The notes below the pieces were generated by a model, which was not told the origin of the DNA, made no database searches, and saw only the letters and a list, made by a program, of their open reading frames with translations. From JADCRZ01 sp965200945 (lineage in GTDB: Bacteria; Bacteroidota; Bacteroidia; Chitinophagales; Chitinophagaceae): a DNA stretch of 64,000 nt. This document shows positions 8,082 through 17,183 of this stretch, one piece after another. The stretch spans positions 5,022,001-5,086,000 of the forward strand of contig OZ241749.1 of NCBI GenBank assembly GCA_965200945.1. The letters are read 5' to 3'. Each line of letters starts with the position of its first letter. The first letter of the stretch is position 1. Made by a program: the position numbers and the translations under genes.

Positions 8082-9125
8082 CTAGATCAGGTGCAGTTCA
8101 AGCGAGGCTTTGAACCAGCCGTCGGTGCGGGTGATCTGGAGGGTATGCTCCTGGCTGTAGAGCAGGTCGAGGCGGCGCTGGATGTTGGGCAGGCCGATGC
8201 CGGCGGTCTTGTCTTTTGTTTTTTCGGCGCCGTTGGCATAGCGGTTGGCCACCTGGAAACTGAGTACGCTGTTGCGGGCTTCCAGCGATACGTTGATCAT
8301 GGCGTTGGTGACCATGCCCACGCCATGTTTGAACGCGTTCTCCACAAAGGGGATCAGCAGCATGGGCGCGATCAGGTAGTCATTGTCGCGGTGCATCGAA
8401 ACCGTCAGCGACAGGTTTTTTCCAAACCGCTGCTCCTGCAGGTCGATGTAGCTCTGCAGGTATTCCATCTCTTTGCCCAGCGAAACTTTTTCCTCATCGC
8501 TTTCATACAGGAAGTACCGCATCAGGTACGACAGCTTCATGAGCGAAGGTTCCAGCAAATCCGATTTCTTCCGCGCCAGCGATACCATGTTGTTCAGCAC
8601 GTTGAACATAAAATGCGGACTCATCTGCGACCGCAGAAACGACAATTCGGTTTTGAGATGCTCGTTCTCTTTTTCCTTTTGCTTTTTGTCGGCGTCCCTC
8701 CGGTCGAGGTACATCTGGTAGGCGGTGCTGCACACCAGCGTGAAGAGAAAAGGAAACAGGTTGAACATGATGAATCCATCTACCCGCAGCAGCGCAGGAA
8801 CGCCGGCAAAAGAGAAATAGATCAGCTCGATCAGGCTGAGACTGAGCAGCACTACCAGCAGCGAGATGGTATAGGCGATCTTTCTTTTTTTATACAGGAA
8901 CTGCGGAACCAGGAAATATGCGTTGAGATAGAACAGCAGGATCCAGAAAGCGAATTTGATGGTATAGAAGAGGCTGAACAGAAAATGCTCCGGTGGTTTG
9001 GGAGCGTTCATGGGTACCTTTTCAAAGGAAGGCTGCAACAGGTAGGGAAACAGGAACAGCAGCAGCCAGAAAGCTGCATGCATCAGGAAAGTGATCCACT
9101 TGTAATTGTATCCGGCCATTTTCAT
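8082..9125 (-). CDS. LytS/YehU-type sensor histidine kinase
   Basis: A 347-residue inner-membrane kinase. Four hydrophobic segments occupy about residues 10-30, 48-72, 82-106 and 117-138, followed by a short coiled coil rich in K and E. The His_kinase domain (PF06580 type) begins near LRSQMSPHFMFNVLNNM with phosphoacceptor H171. The ATPase end has the N-box LLIPFVENAFKHG and the glycine segment GIGLPNIQRRLDLLY. Such kinases normally signal to LytTR regulators; the only one here is at 13304, beyond an envelope gene cluster. The stimulus is unknown. Confidence 0.9.
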   Translation of the reverse strand: MKMAGYNYKWITFLMHAAFWLLLFLFPYLLQPSFEKVPMNAPKPPEHFLFSLFYTIKFAFWILLFYLNAYFLVPQFLYKKRKIAYTISLLVVLLSLSLIELIYFSFAGVPALLRVDGFIMFNLFPFLFTLVCSTAYQMYLDRRDADKKQKEKENEHLKTELSFLRSQMSPHFMFNVLNNMVSLARKKSDLLEPSLMKLSYLMRYFLYESDEEKVSLGKEMEYLQSYIDLQEQRFGKNLSLTVSMHRDNDYLIAPMLLIPFVENAFKHGVGMVTNAMINVSLEARNSVLSFQVANRYANGAEKTKDKTAGIGLPNIQRRLDLLYSQEHTLQITRTDGWFKASLELHLI

Positions 9126-9182
9126 GAATGCAAGGTAGATGGATGGATCATGGAAAACCGGCGGTAGCCGGAGTTTACGGGG

Positions 9183-10436
9183 TTAATTATATTTTGGTAA
9201 CCTGCTCAGCAGGAACTCGCGGAGCGACAGGTTAAAAGTTACCTGAAAGAAATTTTCCTTGATAAGTCCGTCAGCGGTAGTGCCCCTTACGCCACCTTCA
9301 CCGGAGATCGTGTACAGCATCCCGTTGCGGAGCGAATGACTGAAGCCGGCGGTAAACCCGTACTCGTCGATCTGATGACTCCCTATCTGGAGATAGGAAT
9401 TGTTCACGTAAGCACCGAACTGAAAGGATCTTTTCTGCGCGTTCCGGCCGAACTGGTCCACTTTATAGCGGGCAAATTCAGCACCGGCCGATATCCGGTG
9501 ACTGCCCACCAGGCGGTAGCCATCGCCGTAAATATTCAGCGAAGACCAGTCCTGGTACGAATAATCCACAGCGAAGGTTTGTCCCCGTTTATTGCTCAGC
9601 GAGATGCCAGCTCCATACATGGCCGGCAGCGAGAACTTCGAGAAGTTCATCGTGCTTTGCGTGAGCAGGTTGGTGGTATTGTCTGTCAGGCTAAGCGTTC
9701 TTTCCGACGACATGTTGGTCTGGTTCGCATAGGTTGCACCCAGGGAAAGACTCCATTTTTTGCCGATGTTACCCGAATAGATGGCGCCGGTTTCAAACCG
9801 TAAATGCCCGTACGAATCCTGTCTTTTACCGGAAATGGCGGTATCGGTAGCGGCGGTGAGCGAAGCGGTCTGGTTGATGGAGCCGGTTACATAAGAAGAG
9901 GTGACCCCGATCACAAAATGTTTTCCCAGGTTGAAAGCGTTGTTCCAGTAGAACGCGTTGAGTCCGCCGTCGCCGCTGTAGTTCACGGCGTAGCTGCCGT
10001 TGGCTCCCTGGATGGATTTGGTGTTTGTGAACGAATAGTTGACGCTGCTTAACTGTTTAAAACCAATGCCGCTGGCCCAGAATGAAGCGGCTTTAACGCC
10101 GATCGAAAGGTTCTTGATCGTGAGGTCGCGGTTGCTGCTGTTGTTCGAGTTGATGGCATCGCCGCTATAGGTCACGAAGCGGCCGGCTGCGCTCAGGTCC
10201 ATCGAGAGGAAGCTTTTCTGCATGCCTGCCGGAGACGCCGGGTTGTTGCCCGAAGAGAAAATGGAACTCTTCAGGGCGATGCCGGTATATCCCATCCCGC
10301 TGTTGTGGTTGTAGATGCGGTGATCGAGGTCACCGATGCCATACACCGAATAGGGAGTACTCATCTGCTGGGCTGCCGCCCTTTCGGCACCCGTAAGAAC
10401 AATGACCGAAAGAATTATTCTGGTAACAAGATTCAT
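9183..10436 (-). CDS. Outer-membrane beta-barrel protein
   Basis: The 417-residue product has a signal peptide (LVTRIILSVIVLTG, cut near RAAAQQ) and then alternating strands typical of an outer-membrane barrel, such as QTFAVDYSYQDW, RISAGAEFARYK and SFQFGAYVNNSYLQIG. It resembles porin-like barrels found beside DUF4270 genes, but I cannot name a family. I place the start at 10436, one base after the stop of the DUF4270 gene; the longer frame to 10463 would overlap that gene and lacks a better signal peptide. The two genes are almost certainly co-translated. Confidence 0.8.
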   Translation of the reverse strand: MNLVTRIILSVIVLTGAERAAAQQMSTPYSVYGIGDLDHRIYNHNSGMGYTGIALKSSIFSSGNNPASPAGMQKSFLSMDLSAAGRFVTYSGDAINSNNSSNRDLTIKNLSIGVKAASFWASGIGFKQLSSVNYSFTNTKSIQGANGSYAVNYSGDGGLNAFYWNNAFNLGKHFVIGVTSSYVTGSINQTASLTAATDTAISGKRQDSYGHLRFETGAIYSGNIGKKWSLSLGATYANQTNMSSERTLSLTDNTTNLLTQSTMNFSKFSLPAMYGAGISLSNKRGQTFAVDYSYQDWSSLNIYGDGYRLVGSHRISAGAEFARYKVDQFGRNAQKRSFQFGAYVNNSYLQIGSHQIDEYGFTAGFSHSLRNGMLYTISGEGGVRGTTADGLIKENFFQVTFNLSLREFLLSRLPKYN

Positions 10437-10437
10437 A

Positions 10438-11772
10438 TTAATTGTTTTTGACGGTGAGTACATACAGGATCAGTTGCGAGCTCGTGGTGCCGTGTTTCGA
10501 ATCGTTGGCGATGAGCCTGTTGATGGTACTCAGGGTGCCGGGGTTGGTCTGTAAAACGTAAAAACCGCTCGCGCTGCTTCCTGCGGTGTTCAGCAGGGTG
10601 GTTACCGAAGTGGTTACGTCGAATGAGTAAGTCGCCGTCGTGTTGTAGATATAGTCTACCTGCGGGTAGCTTGTTAAAAGACCGGTACCGGTAACATTGG
10701 ACAGTTCGGCGCCTAGGCTGTTGGAAGCGTCGGTATGGGCCAGGTAAAGCGGTGCTGGCAGCTTGAACTTGTAAGCATCATACGTAGCGGCCGGCACGCG
10801 GAGATTGAGGGTGGCATTGATCAGTTTTACCGTATTGCTCAGCTGCAGAATGTTCCGCAAAGAAGGGAACGTGAGTTTCAGCAATACGCCGGCGCCCGAC
10901 TGAAAGAACGACTGGTTGCCGGTAGAAGTGGAAGGATATTCCGTGAGCCCGGTGATGCCCGTGGTGCCGCTGGTCTGCAGCTGGGTGCCTTTCCGGTTGG
11001 TGATCAGCTGGTTGAAGGCCAGGTCGTTTTTGCTGACCGCGAAATCCTTGTAGCGGCTGGTAGGGTAAGGGAACGTGATATGATAGTACAAGCGCATCTT
11101 CAGGGAATCGGCGATCGTATTCACGCCATAGATCAGCGACGAATCGTTCGGGCCCATCGAAAGCGAGATGCCCTTGAAATAGTTCAGGAATTCGGTGGCG
11201 CTGGTAATTTCGGTGGCGCTGGTCTTCAGTTTATTGAATAATTCCTGCCCCTTGGCGTCGCTCAGGCGGATCTGTATAGAATCCCTCGACGGAATAAGCC
11301 GGAGTGTCTTGCTGCCCAGCGGTGTGGCCTTGGTAGCGAAGCTGCTGGTGTTGAACAGCTGGGTTCCGTACGTATAATACAGTACCTGATCGAGCTCGTT
11401 CACCTGGAGGGTGTGCGATCGGGTGGTATCGCCGAAATAATATCCGTTGGGTTTCACGATAAACGACAGTGAATCGTATACCGCATTGGTTTCGAGGGTA
11501 ACATCTGTGGGAAGCGCAAGCTGGAAGAACGGTTTGGCGGTAATGAATCCTAGGTAGGGATCCCTGCAGTTTCCGATCAGCAGGGTGGAAGGGTTGTTGG
11601 TTGGAAAGGAATCCAGGATCACCGTAGACATCGAAACTGCGACCGTATCTACATTGGAAAGGTTGATAAAGGTTTCCCCCAGGCTGGAACCGAACTGTAT
11701 ATCTTTCTTGTAACAGGACGAGAAGGAAATTACAGTTACTGAGAGAAGGGCTAAAAGGACTTTTCTGATCAT
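10438..11772 (-). CDS. DUF4270 family lipoprotein
   Basis: A 444-residue lipoprotein. The signal peptide MIRKVLLALLSVTVISFSSC ends in a lipobox cysteine and is followed by the usual DUF4270 start (KKDIQFGSSLGETFINLSN). The rest is predicted to be mainly beta structure with many S/T-rich strands. DUF4270 proteins are surface or outer-membrane lipoproteins of Bacteroidota, and their function is not established. I start at 11772 rather than 11820, since the earlier ATG adds residues before the signal peptide. It is divergent from the Kelch gene and upstream of the barrel gene. Confidence 0.85.
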   Translation of the reverse strand: MIRKVLLALLSVTVISFSSCYKKDIQFGSSLGETFINLSNVDTVAVSMSTVILDSFPTNNPSTLLIGNCRDPYLGFITAKPFFQLALPTDVTLETNAVYDSLSFIVKPNGYYFGDTTRSHTLQVNELDQVLYYTYGTQLFNTSSFATKATPLGSKTLRLIPSRDSIQIRLSDAKGQELFNKLKTSATEITSATEFLNYFKGISLSMGPNDSSLIYGVNTIADSLKMRLYYHITFPYPTSRYKDFAVSKNDLAFNQLITNRKGTQLQTSGTTGITGLTEYPSTSTGNQSFFQSGAGVLLKLTFPSLRNILQLSNTVKLINATLNLRVPAATYDAYKFKLPAPLYLAHTDASNSLGAELSNVTGTGLLTSYPQVDYIYNTTATYSFDVTTSVTTLLNTAGSSASGFYVLQTNPGTLSTINRLIANDSKHGTTSSQLILYVLTVKNN

Positions 11773-11880
11773 CACGGAGAATAGTGGTTTAGTACTATTT
11801 CGGTGCAAAATATTCCGCACGCGGTATCATAAGTTGTTATAGTAGATCAATTACGCCGATTTATCTACGAACAGCCGTTC

Positions 11881-11988
11881 TGTCTATATGAACAATCCTG
11901 TTTTAGAATCGGCCCTGTTTTCAGCCCCGGATTTCTATTGGTGGGTGCAGATGGGCATTCTGTCTATTAACAGCCGAAGTTTGTCTAT
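11881..11988. promoter_or_regulatory. Repeated TGTCTAT sites in the DUF4270/Kelch divergent region
   Basis: TGTCTAT occurs at 11881, 11961 and 11982, each preceded by a T-rich base pair step and followed by A or T. The last two copies start exactly 21 bp apart, two helical turns, as is usual for LytTR-type direct-repeat operators. AACAGCCG also occurs beside two of the sites. A LytTR regulator is encoded 1.3 kb away. Binding is inference. Confidence 0.4.
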
Positions 11989-12042
11989 TTTAGGACCCTT
12001 TTTGAAAGGCTTGCAGATATTTTAGCCGAAAATTATACGAGC

Positions 12043-13050
12043 ATGTACAGATCTTTTCTATTGAATGCGTCTATATTGGGACTTTCGGTTCTGCTGCTGG
12101 CCGGTTGCCATAAGGACTCTGCGACCACTGTGATCGGCGACTGGGTAACCAGTTCAGACTTTGACGGCAATGCCCGCAGCGAAGCGGTCACATTCACCAT
12201 TGGCACCAAAACCTACCTTACAACCGGTTCCTCTCAAACAGAGCGCTTTGCTGATCTGTGGGAATATGATGTCACCCTTAAATACTGGAAACAAAAAGCT
12301 TCCTTCCCGGGTGTGGCCAGAAGTTCGGCCGTGGCATTCGTGGTGAACGGAAAAGGGTATGTAGGCACCGGCAACGACGGTATCAACAACCTCAACGACA
12401 TGTATGAGTACGATCCTGCCACCGACAAGTGGACCAAGAAATCTCCCTTCCCCGGCTCTGCCCGTTATGATGCGATGGCATTCAGCGTAGGCAACTACGG
12501 ATACGTCTGCGCAGGTTTCGACGGCAACTATTTAAAAGATCTGTGGCAGTACAACGCCACCAACGATACCTGGACGCAGAAGGCGAGCCTGGGCGGTACA
12601 AAACGTTCTGCGGCCATGACCTTTGTGATCAACGACAAAGCCTATGTTTGCTCCGGTAACAACAACGGCGCTTCCATCAACGACCTCTGGATGTACGACG
12701 CAGGCTCCGATACCTGGACGCAGAAAAGAAAGATCTCCGCCGCCACAGACAGCGCTTTCGATGATACCTACACCAACATCCAGCGTTACAATGCAGTTGC
12801 ATTCGTGATGAACAACAAGGCATATATTACAACCGGCGAGAACGGTTCCCTCCTCAACGCTACCTGGGAGTACAATCCCACCGGTGATGTATGGACCGCC
12901 AAGACCGCTTTCGAAGGGAGTGCCCGCACCGGCGGAATCGCTTTCACCCTTTCGAACCGGGGTTTTGTGCTGACAGGCCGCAGCGGAACCCTTTCCTACG
13001 ATAACATGATGGAATTTCACCCGGACGCAGACCTGGTAACGGGTAACTAG
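12043..13050 (+). CDS. Kelch-repeat lipoprotein
   Basis: A 335-residue lipoprotein with signal peptide ending LLLAGCHKD. From about residue 35 on there are six Kelch-type blades, each with paired aromatic and glycine signals such as DLWEYDVTLKYWKQKASF, DMYEYDPATDKWTKKSPF, DLWQYNATNDTWTQKASL and DLWMYDAGSDTWTQK. It should fold as a beta-propeller on the outer membrane and probably binds a protein or glycan. A Kelch protein next to DUF4270 is a recurring pair in Bacteroidota as I recall it. A terminator follows at 13082. Confidence 0.9.
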   Translation: MYRSFLLNASILGLSVLLLAGCHKDSATTVIGDWVTSSDFDGNARSEAVTFTIGTKTYLTTGSSQTERFADLWEYDVTLKYWKQKASFPGVARSSAVAFVVNGKGYVGTGNDGINNLNDMYEYDPATDKWTKKSPFPGSARYDAMAFSVGNYGYVCAGFDGNYLKDLWQYNATNDTWTQKASLGGTKRSAAMTFVINDKAYVCSGNNNGASINDLWMYDAGSDTWTQKRKISAATDSAFDDTYTNIQRYNAVAFVMNNKAYITTGENGSLLNATWEYNPTGDVWTAKTAFEGSARTGGIAFTLSNRGFVLTGRSGTLSYDNMMEFHPDADLVTGN

Positions 13051-13081
13051 CAGGCAGAACAGTGTGTGTATGCTGCTGAAC

Positions 13082-13119
13082 AAAACGGCGGGGCGACTGG
13101 CTCCGCCGTTTTGTTTTTT
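13082..13119 (+). terminator. Rho-independent terminator after the Kelch gene
   Basis: AAAACGGCGG pairs with CCGCCGTTTT, followed by GTTTTTTT. It lies 31 bp after the stop codon. Confidence 0.88.
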
Positions 13120-13231
13120 TAGCCTGTCCGCGTAGGTACACACTTCCGTGGCAAGCGTACACCGGGATACGCGATTGCCTGTTTTTACTTATCGTTAACG
13201 AATGAACAGTGGCGGTAAGCTGCCCTTTTAT

Positions 13232-13239
13232 TACTTTTG
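13232..13239 (+). promoter_or_regulatory. Candidate -7 element of the LytTR gene
   Basis: TACTTTTG matches TAnnTTTG and lies 64 bp before the GTG start of the regulator. No clear -33 element accompanies it. Confidence 0.35.
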
Positions 13240-13303
13240 GCAATGGTCCTTCACCTTTTCGCTGCTGCAAATAGTCTTGCCTTTCAAATAAACTACGTGA
13301 ATT

Positions 13304-14011
13304 GTGATTAACTGCCTGATCATTGATGATGAACCGCTGGCGCTTGACCTGCTCGAAGACTATATCAGCCATATCCCTTTTCTGAAAATGGCCGGCCGCT
13401 GCGACCAGCCCTTCCAGGCGCTTCCCCTGCTCGACCAGACCAACATCGACCTGCTTTTTCTGGATGTGAACATGCCGGCGATCTCCGGTATAGATTTTTA
13501 CCGCTCCCTCACCAGAAAGCCGGAAGTGATCTTCACCACCGCATACAGCGAATACGCCCTGAAAGGATTTGAACTCAACGCCATCGATTACCTCGTGAAG
13601 CCGATCGCCATCGACCGCTTTATGAACGCCGTGAACAGGGCGAAAGATTATATCGAATACAAGAACAGCAAGGGAAGTCACAGCAGCAACAAGGAGTTCT
13701 TTTTCATCAACGCATCACACAAGATCCTGAAGGTTTTTTACAACGACATTGTTTACCTGGAAGGATTGAAAGACTATACGAAGATCTATCTGGAAGGCAA
13801 TCCCAAGCCTCTGCTGATCCTGCGTAACCTGAAGTACTTTGAAGAGCTGCTGCCTGCACAGCAGTTTATCCGCATCCACCGTTCCTACATCATCGCGCTC
13901 AACAAGCTCAATACCATCACTCGCAAATCGGTCACCATCGGCACGGTTACCATGCCGGTGAGCGATAACTACCGCAGCAGCCTCTTCTCCCTGCTGAATC
14001 TCAATCTTTAA
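13304..14011 (+). CDS. LytTR-family response regulator
   Basis: The 235-residue protein has a receiver domain (residues 1-120) with the acidic pair in LIIDDEP, phosphoacceptor D54 in LLFLDVNMP and the switch lysine in YLVKPI. A LytTR DNA-binding domain follows from about 140 to 235 (KILKVFYNDIVYLEGLKDY, then FIRIHRSYIIAL). The start is a GTG; no ATG fits better. It is the likely partner of the kinase at 8082, although four genes lie between the two, and the intervening envelope genes are plausible targets. Confidence 0.9.
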   Translation: MINCLIIDDEPLALDLLEDYISHIPFLKMAGRCDQPFQALPLLDQTNIDLLFLDVNMPAISGIDFYRSLTRKPEVIFTTAYSEYALKGFELNAIDYLVKPIAIDRFMNAVNRAKDYIEYKNSKGSHSSNKEFFFINASHKILKVFYNDIVYLEGLKDYTKIYLEGNPKPLLILRNLKYFEELLPAQQFIRIHRSYIIALNKLNTITRKSVTIGTVTMPVSDNYRSSLFSLLNLNL

Positions 14012-14022
14012 AAAACGTTTTT

Positions 14023-16173
14023 TTACAGCCTGATGATCTTTCTTACAATGACCATGTCGCTGAAGACGGCCCGTATAATGTAGGTGCCGCTGGCGTAATT
14101 TCCCAGGTTAAAAGTGTAGTAATTCCTTGTTCCGCCGCCGGTAACAAGCTCCGTCAGTTTCTGCCCGGTGATGCTGTAAAGCTGGATCGCCTTCAGGTTC
14201 ACCGGCTGCGGATAGAACTGCACCGCGATGGTGCCTGTGGTAGGGTTGGGTGAAACGAGAAATCCTCTTGCTTTGAGGTTGGGATTGACGGTGATGGTGC
14301 GGAAATTTATATCGTCCAGATAGATATTATTTTCGTAGCCGCTCGTATTGCGGAAGGCAAGGAGCAGGTTCGACGTGCCGATGTAGTTTGACAGGTTTAT
14401 AGAATCTTTTCGCCATTCGGATGCTGCAGGCACGAAAGCGGTGGTAGTGGCCGCCGTGCGCGTAACCAGCGAACTGCCCCATTTTTTATACAGAGAGGTG
14501 TAGGTGGCCCCGCAATCGACGCTGGCGAGCACTTCCAAAGTATCCCACACATTGTTGGTGACCGAAGTGCCGGTATAGGTTGCGGCCGCTACCTGAAACG
14601 AGAGATAGGCCGTATCGACGCCGGCTGCGATCGCCAGCGTAGGCATGCGCAGGTCGTCTTTCTGGCCGATGGAACTGTTGTTGAGGTTGTCCATCTTCAC
14701 GCTGGCGTTGCCTGTTTTTGCAATGCCGGTAACACGCTGCCAGGTGATGCCGTTGTCGGGATTGACAATATCCCACCCCTGCGGCGGATAACTTGTATTC
14801 TCGAATCCTTCACTGACGCTGGCTACGGGTGTGTAATACTGGTAGCCGGTTGCGAGGATGTTGTTGGAGGCATCTTCATCGGTACTGCCGTTTGGCTGCG
14901 AAACAGTGAAAGAGACCACATGGTTGCCGGGGGCGCTGGTGATGCTGCCCAGGGTGATGGCCTGGCTGGCGGTGCGGGCCAGGGAGCCCGTCCAGTTGAC
15001 GGTTGAAACGACCGCGCTGTCGATCTTTACGGTGATGAGCAGGGAGGTCAGCGTTTGCGCGCCTTTGTTGCGGATGGTGATAACAGGCGTAAAGGCTGAA
15101 CTGCACAGGCGTTGTGCGGGCTGCGATATGGAAAGGATCTGGGCGTCGAAACTAAACAGCACCACCGGCAGACAGCCGTTTGAAAGCAGCAGCGACGACC
15201 GGTAAAGAGACAGCGCGCTTTCCATCCGCGATACCTGCTGAACGGTGAACATGACCAGACAGGCATCACTGCTGTAATCCATGTAATTCTGGTACATGAT
15301 GCCGTTGCCGCTGGTGGTGCAGTTGTCGGTTCTGATGCCGGTGAAGCAGCCGCTGGTTGAATTGGCCTGGTTGGGCGTGTCATCTACATAATCGGTGCCG
15401 GTACAGGCGCCATCGTCGTCGCCCCAGATATGATAGAGGTTGAAATAATGTCCGCTTTCGTGGGTAAGCGTTTTGCCGCCATTGTAGCCGGTCGAGGAGC
15501 CACCCGGCAGAGAACGGTAGTCAATTACGACCCCTTGTTCGCTTTCGCTGCCATCCTGCGGAAAAGTGGCATATCCAAGCACGCTGTTACTCAGCGGGCA
15601 GATCCATACATTTAAGTAGTTGTTGCTGTTCCAGCTATCCGCACCGCCGGTAGAAGCATGTTTTACAGCCTCATCGGAACTGCTGAAAGAAGACCTGGTG
15701 GTGGTGGTGCGTTCGATGCCCGCACTGTAATCGCCGCTGGGCGTGCGTTGTGCAAGACAGAACCGGATGCCCGAATTGCCAAACACCGATTTGAAATAAG
15801 AAGGGACGCGGACGGTATCGCCGTTGGTGCCTGCATAGTCCCTGTTGAGCGTATCGAGCTGCGCCTGTATCTGCGCATCGGTGACGAAGGCGGGGTTTGG
15901 CAATACAATATGAAAAACCACCGGGATGGTATAGATGGCGGCGGTCCGGCTGCCCTGGTTTGCCGCGGCAGCGCTTCTTGCCTTCACAAGCCGGTTGAAC
16001 CGGTTGCGCTCTTCTTCAAATTTCGCGCGCAGGGCGGGATCGCGGTTGAGCCTTGTTTCAAGCCGCTGCATGGTGGCGCATTTCTCTTCCACGATCCGCT
16101 CGGCCGACTGTGCAAACAGGCTGCCTGAACAGGTTACTAACAGAACAAGGCTGAACAGGGTTCTATAACTCAT
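14023..16173 (-). CDS. Secreted M43-family metalloprotease with type IX secretion tail
   Basis: A 716-residue secreted protease. After a signal peptide cut near LFAQ, a short pro-region precedes a pappalysin/cytophagalysin-type catalytic domain with the zinc motif HESGHYFNLYH at residues 238-248 and the Met-turn region NYMDYSSDACLVMFT. Next come a CARDB-like beta domain (about 340-440), a jelly-roll-like domain (about 450-630), and a type A T9SS sorting domain (VSPNPTTGTIAVQFYP to IVRKIIRL). It should cross the outer membrane by the type IX system. It converges on the LytTR gene with an 11-bp gap. Confidence 0.92.
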   Translation of the reverse strand: MSYRTLFSLVLLVTCSGSLFAQSAERIVEEKCATMQRLETRLNRDPALRAKFEEERNRFNRLVKARSAAAANQGSRTAAIYTIPVVFHIVLPNPAFVTDAQIQAQLDTLNRDYAGTNGDTVRVPSYFKSVFGNSGIRFCLAQRTPSGDYSAGIERTTTTRSSFSSSDEAVKHASTGGADSWNSNNYLNVWICPLSNSVLGYATFPQDGSESEQGVVIDYRSLPGGSSTGYNGGKTLTHESGHYFNLYHIWGDDDGACTGTDYVDDTPNQANSTSGCFTGIRTDNCTTSGNGIMYQNYMDYSSDACLVMFTVQQVSRMESALSLYRSSLLLSNGCLPVVLFSFDAQILSISQPAQRLCSSAFTPVITIRNKGAQTLTSLLITVKIDSAVVSTVNWTGSLARTASQAITLGSITSAPGNHVVSFTVSQPNGSTDEDASNNILATGYQYYTPVASVSEGFENTSYPPQGWDIVNPDNGITWQRVTGIAKTGNASVKMDNLNNSSIGQKDDLRMPTLAIAAGVDTAYLSFQVAAATYTGTSVTNNVWDTLEVLASVDCGATYTSLYKKWGSSLVTRTAATTTAFVPAASEWRKDSINLSNYIGTSNLLLAFRNTSGYENNIYLDDINFRTITVNPNLKARGFLVSPNPTTGTIAVQFYPQPVNLKAIQLYSITGQKLTELVTGGGTRNYYTFNLGNYASGTYIIRAVFSDMVIVRKIIRL

Positions 16174-16607
16174 GTATGTTATCGCGCTTTTGCAAAAAAA
16201 ATGAACATCCGGCGGTACCCGGATGCCGGTTCAGATAGAAAGCAGAAATGTCCGGACAGAACATTTTCAGCAGTCAGGGCCTTATCGTGAACGTCGGATT
16301 GAACACTTGGATCTAACGCAAATTTGATCATTATGGTTGGGAGAAAACAGCAGGTTATTTTGTTAAAAGCAAACATACAGGCAAATCCTTACCGGGAGGT
16401 GATAAACAGGTGTAAAAGCAGGCTGGTTAAGCGTTTGTTATTCCGGCGGCTGGCTGAACGGATGGTGCCTGAATAGGTATCTGCCCGGAAGAGAAGTAAA
16501 GAATACACTCACCGGATTCCTTATAAACTTTACCTTCGAAACTTAAACAGGCTGCTGTCCGGTGCCGCTCGTTTCACACCTGGTGGCGTTAAATGTAAAC
16601 TACTTGT
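16174..16607. other. Divergent intergenic region between the M43 protease and cysC
   Basis: The 434-bp region has no supported gene. It contains a short hairpin (CATCCGG with CCCGGATG, about 16205-16224) just upstream of the protease gene, a candidate -7 box for cysC at 16531, and otherwise undistinguished AT-leaning sequence. Confidence 0.6.
16531..16538 (+). promoter_or_regulatory. Candidate -7 element of the cysC operon
   Basis: TACCTTCG is the same octamer as in the atpG promoter. It lies 69 bp before the cysC ATG. No TTTG occurs 19 bp upstream. Confidence 0.35.
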
Positions 16608-17183
16608 ATGGTCGTTCAGCTTTGCGGATTATCGGGGGCAGGGAAAACAACACTGACTGCAAATGTGCGGAAGAGATTGATCGAGATGGGCGTGAAAGTG
16701 GAGGTCATCGACGGTGACGAATACCGTAAAAATTTCTGCCGCGATCTTGGCTTTTCGCGGGAAGACCGGCTCGAAAACATCCGGCGGCTGGCGCTGCTGG
16801 CCAGCAAGTTCTCCGCGCATGGCATCGTGGCCATCATCAGCGCCATCAATCCTTATCAGTCGCTCAGGAACGAGCTCAAAACCACCTATCCCAACGTGTT
16901 CACCGTATACATCGAATGCCCGCTCGAGGTGCTGATCAGCCGCGACACCAAGGGATTGTACAAACGCGCCCTGCTGCCGGAAGGCCACCCCGAAAAGATC
17001 ACCAACCTGACGGGAGTGAACGACCCCTTCGAAGTGCCTGATAATGCCGACCTGATCATCCATACGGGCGCCTGTACCCTGCCCGAAAGCATCGGTCAGT
17101 TCGCCTCTTTCATTGTTCAAAACCTGCCGCAGGCCGACCAGCCGTCGGCTGCATCCTTATCTGCCGATCTACATGAAAAATAA
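16608..17183 (+). CDS. cysC: Adenylyl-sulfate (APS) kinase
   Basis: The 191-residue protein has a P-loop GLSGAGKT (residues 7-14), the DGDEY segment and the DLGFSREDRLENIRRLA motif of APS kinases, which phosphorylate adenosine 5'-phosphosulfate to PAPS. The usual I-S-P-Y/F motif with its conserved serine reads I-N-P-Y here, and the DNVRHGLN segment is altered to DEYRKNFC, so this is a divergent branch. No ATP sulfurylase gene is nearby. The stop lies 11 bp inside the next gene, a sulfotransferase, which suggests PAPS made here is used there. Confidence 0.82.
   Translation: MVVQLCGLSGAGKTTLTANVRKRLIEMGVKVEVIDGDEYRKNFCRDLGFSREDRLENIRRLALLASKFSAHGIVAIISAINPYQSLRNELKTTYPNVFTVYIECPLEVLISRDTKGLYKRALLPEGHPEKITNLTGVNDPFEVPDNADLIIHTGACTLPESIGQFASFIVQNLPQADQPSAASLSADLHEK

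Noticed and set aside
8061..9167. A 368-codon open frame on the forward strand
   Set aside because: It is antisense to the histidine kinase, whose motifs are intact; its sequence is rich in H, Q and R as is typical of shadow frames.
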